NCBI RefSeq assembly: GCF_900099965.1
Contig: NZ_FNDJ01000025.1
Location: 88,853-152,852 of the forward strand
Reading direction: 5' to 3'
Origin: Nonomuraea jiangxiensis
GTDB lineage: Bacteria; Actinomycetota; Actinomycetes; Streptosporangiales; Streptosporangiaceae
DNA: 64,000 bases
Below, piece by piece: positions 59,693-64,000 of this stretch (positions are counted from its first letter, which is position 1; each line of letters starts with the position of its first letter). The notes under the pieces were generated by a model. That model ran no database searches and was not told the origin of the DNA. It saw nothing but the letters and a program-made list of their open reading frames with translations. The position numbers and the translations under genes are program-made.

Positions 59693-60673
59693 TTAACTCC
59701 GAAGGCGTCGCTGCCGCCCGTAGAGCGACAGCAGGACGAGCAGGACGATGCCGTTCACGACGGTGCGCCCGGCGCCGCCGATGTCCAGCGTGGTGAGCAG
59801 GCCCTGCAGCACGGTCAGCACGATCGCGCCGACCGCGGTGCCGGCGTAGCCGCCGATGCCGCCGGCCAGCAGCGTCCCGCCGATGACGACGGCCGCCACC
59901 GACGGCAGCATGTACTGGTCGGCGAGGTCGAGGAAGACCGACTCGGTGTACCCGAGCAGCAGGATGCCGCCCAGCCCGGCGAACGTCGCGGACAGCACGT
60001 ACGCCACGATCAGCGTGCGGTTCACCCGCACGCCGGTCAGCTCGGCGGCGGTCCGGTTGGCCCCGACGGCGAACAGGTTCCAGCCGAACGTGGTGCGGCG
60101 CAGCAGCCAGACGGCGAGCAGGCCGAGCAGCAGCCACAGGAACAGCAGTCCCGGCAGGTCGCCGACGACCCGGCCGTTGACCAGCGACGTGAGCGCCGGC
60201 GCCGCCCGGCCGCTGGCCTGCCCGCCGGTGTAGGCGAGGATCAGCCCCTGCACCACGCCGATCATGCCCAGCGTCATGACGAACGGCGGGATCCGCAGCA
60301 GCGTCACGCACAGCCCGTTGACCAGCCCGATCCCGGCGGAGACGAGCAGCGCCAGGGCCACGGCCGGCACGATGCCGGCGTCGTCGCCGGCCATCACCCG
60401 CGACCCGATGATGGCGGCGAACGTCGCCACCTTGCCCACGGACAGGTCGACTCCACCGCCCCCTGCGATGATCACGATGGTCTGGCCGATCGCGATGACG
60501 CCGAGGAACGCCGCCACCCGCATGAGGTTGACCAGCTGCCCGTACCCGGCGAACCCGGGCGAGAGCAACTCACCGGCGATCACCAGGGCGACGGCGATCG
60601 CGCCGGCCAGCGCCACCGGCCCGGGCCGCCAGGCGAGGACCCGTCGCGGCGCCTCCACGGTCGGTGCGCTCAT
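59693..60673 (-). CDS. Ribose-type sugar ABC permease (second of two)
   Basis: 326 residues. RbsC-type membrane protein with about eight to ten segments, IAIGQTIVIIAGGGGVDLSVGK and GTLLAGGIGGYAGTAVGA. It pairs with the preceding permease and overlaps it by 4 bases. Confidence 0.88.
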   Translation of the reverse strand: MSAPTVEAPRRVLAWRPGPVALAGAIAVALVIAGELLSPGFAGYGQLVNLMRVAAFLGVIAIGQTIVIIAGGGGVDLSVGKVATFAAIIGSRVMAGDDAGIVPAVALALLVSAGIGLVNGLCVTLLRIPPFVMTLGMIGVVQGLILAYTGGQASGRAAPALTSLVNGRVVGDLPGLLFLWLLLGLLAVWLLRRTTFGWNLFAVGANRTAAELTGVRVNRTLIVAYVLSATFAGLGGILLLGYTESVFLDLADQYMLPSVAAVVIGGTLLAGGIGGYAGTAVGAIVLTVLQGLLTTLDIGGAGRTVVNGIVLLVLLSLYGRQRRLRS

Positions 60674-61644
60674 GCCGCCGGCCTCCTCTTCTGCAGGGCC
60701 GGGATGCCGGCCAGCGCCAGGGCCAGGATGATCACGGCGCCGTTGACCAGCTGCCGGTACGTCGTCGGCACGTCGGCGAAGAACACGATGTTCGTGACCA
60801 GGGCGAGGACCATGGCGCCCAGGATCGACCCGCCCGCCCCGCCGCGCCCGCCCGCCAGCGCGGTCCCGCCGAGCACCACCGCGGCCACGGACGCCAGCGT
60901 CAGCTCGTTGCCCACGAACGGGTCGCCGGAGCCGGTGTTGGCCAGGACCGCCAGCGCCGACAGCGCCGCGAACAGCCCGCCCAGCACGTACGCCCAGACC
61001 CGGGTCCGGGTGACCGGCACCAGCGAGGCGTACGCGGCCTCGGCGTCACCGCCGACGGCGTAGACGTGCCGGAGCACGCGGTGCCCGCGCAGCACCCGCC
61101 AGAGCAGCGCGAGCCCGACGATGGCCAGCAGCGCGACCGGCACCCCGAGCACGGAGTCCCGGTAGGCCGTCGTGACCTCGATCGGCACCGAGCCGCCGGG
61201 AGTCGGCAGCACCACCAGCGCCAGCCCGGAGAACACGAAGCTGGTCGCGAACGTCGCGACGATCGGCTGAAGCCGCAACAGCGCGACCACCAGCCCGTTC
61301 AGCGCGCCGCAGGCCATCCCGACGCCCAGCGCGGCGGCCGCGGCCAGCGGGAGCCGGTCCAGCCGCCCGTCCACGACCTGGACGGCGACGACGCTGGCCA
61401 GCGTGACCTGGGCGCCGAGCGAGAGGTCGAGGCCGCCGCTCAGCACCACGACCGTCTGCCCGATGGCGATCGCCACCAGTGGTACGAACGTCGCGAAGTT
61501 CGAGGTCAGCGCGTAGCCGCCCCAGAAGTTCGGCTGCAGCGCCGTGTTGACGGCCACGGCGACCACCAGCATCGCGACCGTCGCGACGCCGGACAGCTGG
61601 ACGCCGGCCCACCGGAGGTCGCGCAGCCGGGCCGGTACGTTCAC
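60670..61644 (-). CDS. Ribose-type sugar ABC permease (first of two)
   Basis: 324 residues starting at GTG. RbsC-type with IAIGQTVVVLSGGLDLSLGAQVT and GTALAGGRGGAGGSILGA. The GTG overlaps the ATPase stop (GTGA). Confidence 0.88.
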   Translation of the reverse strand: MNVPARLRDLRWAGVQLSGVATVAMLVVAVAVNTALQPNFWGGYALTSNFATFVPLVAIAIGQTVVVLSGGLDLSLGAQVTLASVVAVQVVDGRLDRLPLAAAAALGVGMACGALNGLVVALLRLQPIVATFATSFVFSGLALVVLPTPGGSVPIEVTTAYRDSVLGVPVALLAIVGLALLWRVLRGHRVLRHVYAVGGDAEAAYASLVPVTRTRVWAYVLGGLFAALSALAVLANTGSGDPFVGNELTLASVAAVVLGGTALAGGRGGAGGSILGAMVLALVTNIVFFADVPTTYRQLVNGAVIILALALAGIPALQKRRPAA

Positions 61645-63293
61645 AGCGACTCCCCCGGGGCGAGCCGCAGCGCGCCGGCCACCAGCCGGCCCTCGGTGAT
61701 CGCCGCCCCGCTCAGCTCCTCGACGACGGCGCCCTCGAACAGCACCAGCACGCGGTCGCTCAGCTCGGCCAGCTCGCGGTTGTCGCTGGAGTTGAGGATG
61801 ACCACGGCGCCGTCGTCGGCCAGGCCGCGCACGATCGCGTAGATCTCCTCCTTCGCGGCGACGTCGACGCCCTTGGTGGGGTCGTCGAGCAGCACGACCC
61901 GCGGCCGGTCGAGCAGCCACTTGCCGATGACGACCTTCTGCTGGTTGCCGCCGGACAACGTGGACACCGGGTCGGCCAGCGAGCCGAGCTTGATCCGCAG
62001 CCGCTCGACCATCGACCGGGCGGCGCTCCGCTCGGCCGCGGCGCCCAGCGCGAGCCCGGCCCGGGCCCGGCGGCGCATGCTGGCCAGCGAGAGGTTCTCC
62101 TGGATCGGCCGGGTCGCGAACATGCCCTGCCGGCCACGGTCGCCGGGCACCAGGGCGACGCCGGCGCGGGCGGCCCTGACGGGCGAGGTGAGCGGCAGCG
62201 GCCGGCCGTCCAGCAGCGCCTCGCCGGCGCTGACGCGGGCGGCGCCGAACAGGGCGAGCAGCAGCTCGGACTGGCCCTGCCCCTGCAGGCCGCCGAGCCC
62301 CAGCACCTCGCCGGCGCGAGCGGTGAAGCCGACATCGCGCAGCCGCTCGGTGGTGAGCCCACGCACTTCCAGCCTCGCCCCCGGCACCGCCTCCGCGCCC
62401 GGCCTCGCCTCCGCGCCCGCCCTCGCCTCCGCGCCCGGCACCGCCTCCGCCTCCGCCTCCGCGCCCGGCCTCGCCTCCGGCCCCGCTCCCACGAATGCTT
62501 CCGTGGGCGCCGGCGCCCCCGTCGTGGCCGGCGCCCGGCGGGGTGCCCGGTGGGGCACGTCGCCGACCATGAGCCCGACCAGCTCGGCCTCGTCGGTGTC
62601 CGCGAGCTCGACCGTGCCGGCGGTACGGCCGTTGCGGAGCACCGTGGCCCGGTCGCACAGCGCGAACACCTCATCCAACCGGTGTGAGGTGAACAGCACC
62701 AGCACCCCGGCCGCGCGCAGCTCCCCGACCACCTCGAACAGCACCTCGACCTGCTCCTTGTGCAGCGACGCGGTGGCCTCGTCGAGCACGAGGATGCGGG
62801 GCCCGCGGGCCAGCGCCTTGGCGACCTCGACGATCTGCAGCTCGCCCGGACCGAGCGAACCGGCCGGCCGGTCCAGCGGCAACCGGCCGGAGAACGCGGC
62901 GGCGAACCGCTCCAGCGCGGCGCCGGCGCGGTCGCGGGCGGCGCGGTGGTCGAGGAACCCCCACCGGCGGGCCGGCTCCAGCCCGAGCACCACGTTCTGG
63001 GTCACCGTCAGGTCGCCGACGATGCTCAGCTGCTGGTAGACGGCGGCGACGCCGAGCGCGTGCGCGTCGCGCGGGCCGCCGATCCGGGCCACGGCACCGT
63101 CGATCCGGATCTCGCCGGAGTCCGGGACGACGGTGCCGGCCAGGGTCTTGTCCAGCGTGCTCTTGCCGGAGCCGTTCGGGCCGAGCAGGGCGTGCACCTC
63201 ACCGCGCACCGCCGTGAGGCTCGCCCCGTCGAGCGCCTGGACGCCGCCGTACCGCTTGCGGACGCCCGTCATCTCCAGCAGTGCGGTGCTCAC
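61641..63293 (-). CDS. Ribose-type sugar ABC ATPase with two nucleotide domains
   Basis: 550 residues. First domain: Walker A LLGPNGSGKST, with the variant TLDKTLAG, a signature SLGPGELQ and Walker B LVLDEAT. Second domain: degenerate Walker A GLGGLQGQGQSE, signature LSGGNQQKV and LLDDPTKG. Between them, an extra linker of repeated AEARPG units is not typical of the family. GTG start overlaps the binding-protein stop (GTGA). Confidence 0.9.
   Translation of the reverse strand: MSTALLEMTGVRKRYGGVQALDGASLTAVRGEVHALLGPNGSGKSTLDKTLAGTVVPDSGEIRIDGAVARIGGPRDAHALGVAAVYQQLSIVGDLTVTQNVVLGLEPARRWGFLDHRAARDRAGAALERFAAAFSGRLPLDRPAGSLGPGELQIVEVAKALARGPRILVLDEATASLHKEQVEVLFEVVGELRAAGVLVLFTSHRLDEVFALCDRATVLRNGRTAGTVELADTDEAELVGLMVGDVPHRAPRRAPATTGAPAPTEAFVGAGPEARPGAEAEAEAVPGAEARAGAEARPGAEAVPGARLEVRGLTTERLRDVGFTARAGEVLGLGGLQGQGQSELLLALFGAARVSAGEALLDGRPLPLTSPVRAARAGVALVPGDRGRQGMFATRPIQENLSLASMRRRARAGLALGAAAERSAARSMVERLRIKLGSLADPVSTLSGGNQQKVVIGKWLLDRPRVVLLDDPTKGVDVAAKEEIYAIVRGLADDGAVVILNSSDNRELAELSDRVLVLFEGAVVEELSGAAITEGRLVAGALRLAPGESL
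62374..62490 (-). repeat. Short in-frame repeats in the ABC ATPase linker
   Basis: About five 18-base-type units encode variants of GAEARP and GAEAVP with an EAEAEA stretch, in the loop between the two ATPase domains (roughly residues 268-306). It lengthens the linker without disturbing the reading frame. Confidence 0.8.
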
Positions 63294-64000
63294 TGGAAGA
63301 ATTCCGCGGCCTGCTCGCGGGTCAGCGAACCGTCCAGGCTGTACGCGTCGCTCTCGCCGCTGACCTTGCCCCACTGCTGGTCGAAGGTGGCCTGGTCGAC
63401 CGTGTAGGGGATCGGGACGTGGACGGTGTTGCCGGAGATGCTGCCGGCGGCGAACTTCCGGCCGTCCAGCACGTTGACGGCCATGTGCAGCGCGGAGACG
63501 GCACCGCCGGGCGGGTTCACCACTCCGATGCTCTCGAAGCCGTCGGCCCGTCCCGCGTTCCAGAGCCGCATGAAGCCGACCCGGGCCTCGCCGGAGATCT
63601 TGATCTTGTCCAGCCGCCCGGCCGCCTGGACGGCCCGGAACACGCCCTCGGCCATGCCGTCCTGCGTCCAGACGCCGTCCACGTCGGGGTAGGTGGCCAG
63701 CAGGTTCGTCATCACCTGCTGGCCGGTGGCCTGGTCCCAGTTGCCGTCGGCGACCGTCAGCACCTTGACGCCGGCCTTGTCGAAGACCGCCTTGGCGGCG
63801 CCCCAGCGCATCTCGTTGGCCGGGTGGCCGGCGATGCCGTTCACGACGAGGATGCTGCCGCCCTGGCCCACCTGCTTGGCCAGCCACTCGGCGGAGATGC
63901 GGGCCCACTCGGCCTGGTCGATGACGACGTTCGTGACGTCCTTGGAGGTGACCGCCTGGTCGATGGCGAGCACCTTGATGCCCTGCTGGATCGCCTCGCG
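63290..64000 (-). CDS. Ribose-type sugar-binding protein (5' end outside window)
   Basis: The C-terminal 236 residues of a periplasmic-binding fold sugar-binding protein: VLAIDQAVTSKDVTNVVIDQ, AEWLAKQVGQGGSILVVNGI, GVWTQDGMAEGVFRAVQAAG and VPIPYTVDQATFD. The N-terminal signal and lipobox lie beyond the window edge. It delivers a sugar to the two permeases. The substrate is unknown. Confidence 0.85.
   Translation of the reverse strand, partial: REAIQQGIKVLAIDQAVTSKDVTNVVIDQAEWARISAEWLAKQVGQGGSILVVNGIAGHPANEMRWGAAKAVFDKAGVKVLTVADGNWDQATGQQVMTNLLATYPDVDGVWTQDGMAEGVFRAVQAAGRLDKIKISGEARVGFMRLWNAGRADGFESIGVVNPPGGAVSALHMAVNVLDGRKFAAGSISGNTVHVPIPYTVDQATFDQQWGKVSGESDAYSLDGSLTREQAAEFFQ

Noticed and set aside
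1..64000. Prophage, insertion sequences or conjugative element
   Set aside because: No integrase, transposase, terminase or relaxase and no long terminal inverted repeats were seen.

Overview
The window is very GC-rich DNA with dense coding, GTG and TTG starts, and long runs of genes joined by 4-base stop/start overlaps. It carries Tat and lipoprotein signals, SDR, MerR, TetR, ROK and NarL-type regulators, and an actinobacterial carotenoid cluster. This fits a filamentous actinomycete, most likely a Streptosporangiales member such as Nonomuraea or a relative. The genus is an inference from gene content only. I see no rRNA, tRNA, CRISPR array, prophage or intact insertion sequence.

Layout. 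Bases 1-4243 (minus strand): a sugar-alcohol dehydrogenase cut by the window edge, a collapsed SDR remnant, and a TetR-controlled two-gene drug-type ABC exporter. Bases 4274-12982: an S8 protease, a secreted unknown, a P-loop/TPR protein preceded by a small helical-domain protein (a possible signalling or defence pair), a methyltransferase/MerR divergon, a membrane protein and a DUF899 protein. Bases 13142-29428 are a patchwork: small secreted proteins, two near-identical 8-codon reading frames in tandem, a histidine kinase/response regulator pair with tandem repeats inside and after it, a Tat-exported SDR, a membrane-anchored S58 peptidase, and several decayed genes.

Bases 29627-37778 form a carotenoid cluster. 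It has two CrtI-type oxidoreductases, phytoene synthase, a CrtA-type monooxygenase, a CruF-type hydratase and a family-2 glycosyltransferase. Unusually, it also has PlsX and PlsY paralogues, the acyl-phosphate lipid enzymes. No GGPP synthase or cyclase is visible. The gene set suggests an acyclic, hydroxylated and ketolated carotenoid glycoside, possibly acylated.

Bases 37898-45422 form an amino-sugar uptake and catabolism operon under a GntR/UTRA regulator with TGGTCT-type operator repeats. It encodes a binding lipoprotein, two permeases, a BadF-type kinase, NanE, a ceramidase-family hydrolase and a SIS isomerase, all overlapping by 4 bases. Bases 45492-53725 look like one amino-acid-derivative catabolic region in three transcription units: an XRE/cupin regulator, two ornithine-cyclodeaminase-family enzymes, an aminotransferase, an M20 hydrolase, a double Lrp regulator, an MFS importer and a threonine-dehydratase-like enzyme. 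Bases 53771-64000 hold a ROK repressor facing a DUF1479 oxygenase, two alpha/beta hydrolases, and a ribose-type ABC importer operon with a Gfo/Idh/MocA dehydrogenase, which runs off the right edge.

A recurring theme is short in-frame tandem repeats of 18-54 bases placed in linkers, tails and gene junctions: the kinase tail, behind the response regulator, CrtA, the crtI/glycosyltransferase junction and the ABC ATPase linker. The most puzzling signals are the tandem 8-codon frames at 13819-13930, the repeat-built bridge frame at 35501-35584, and the acyltransferase pair inside the carotenoid cluster.
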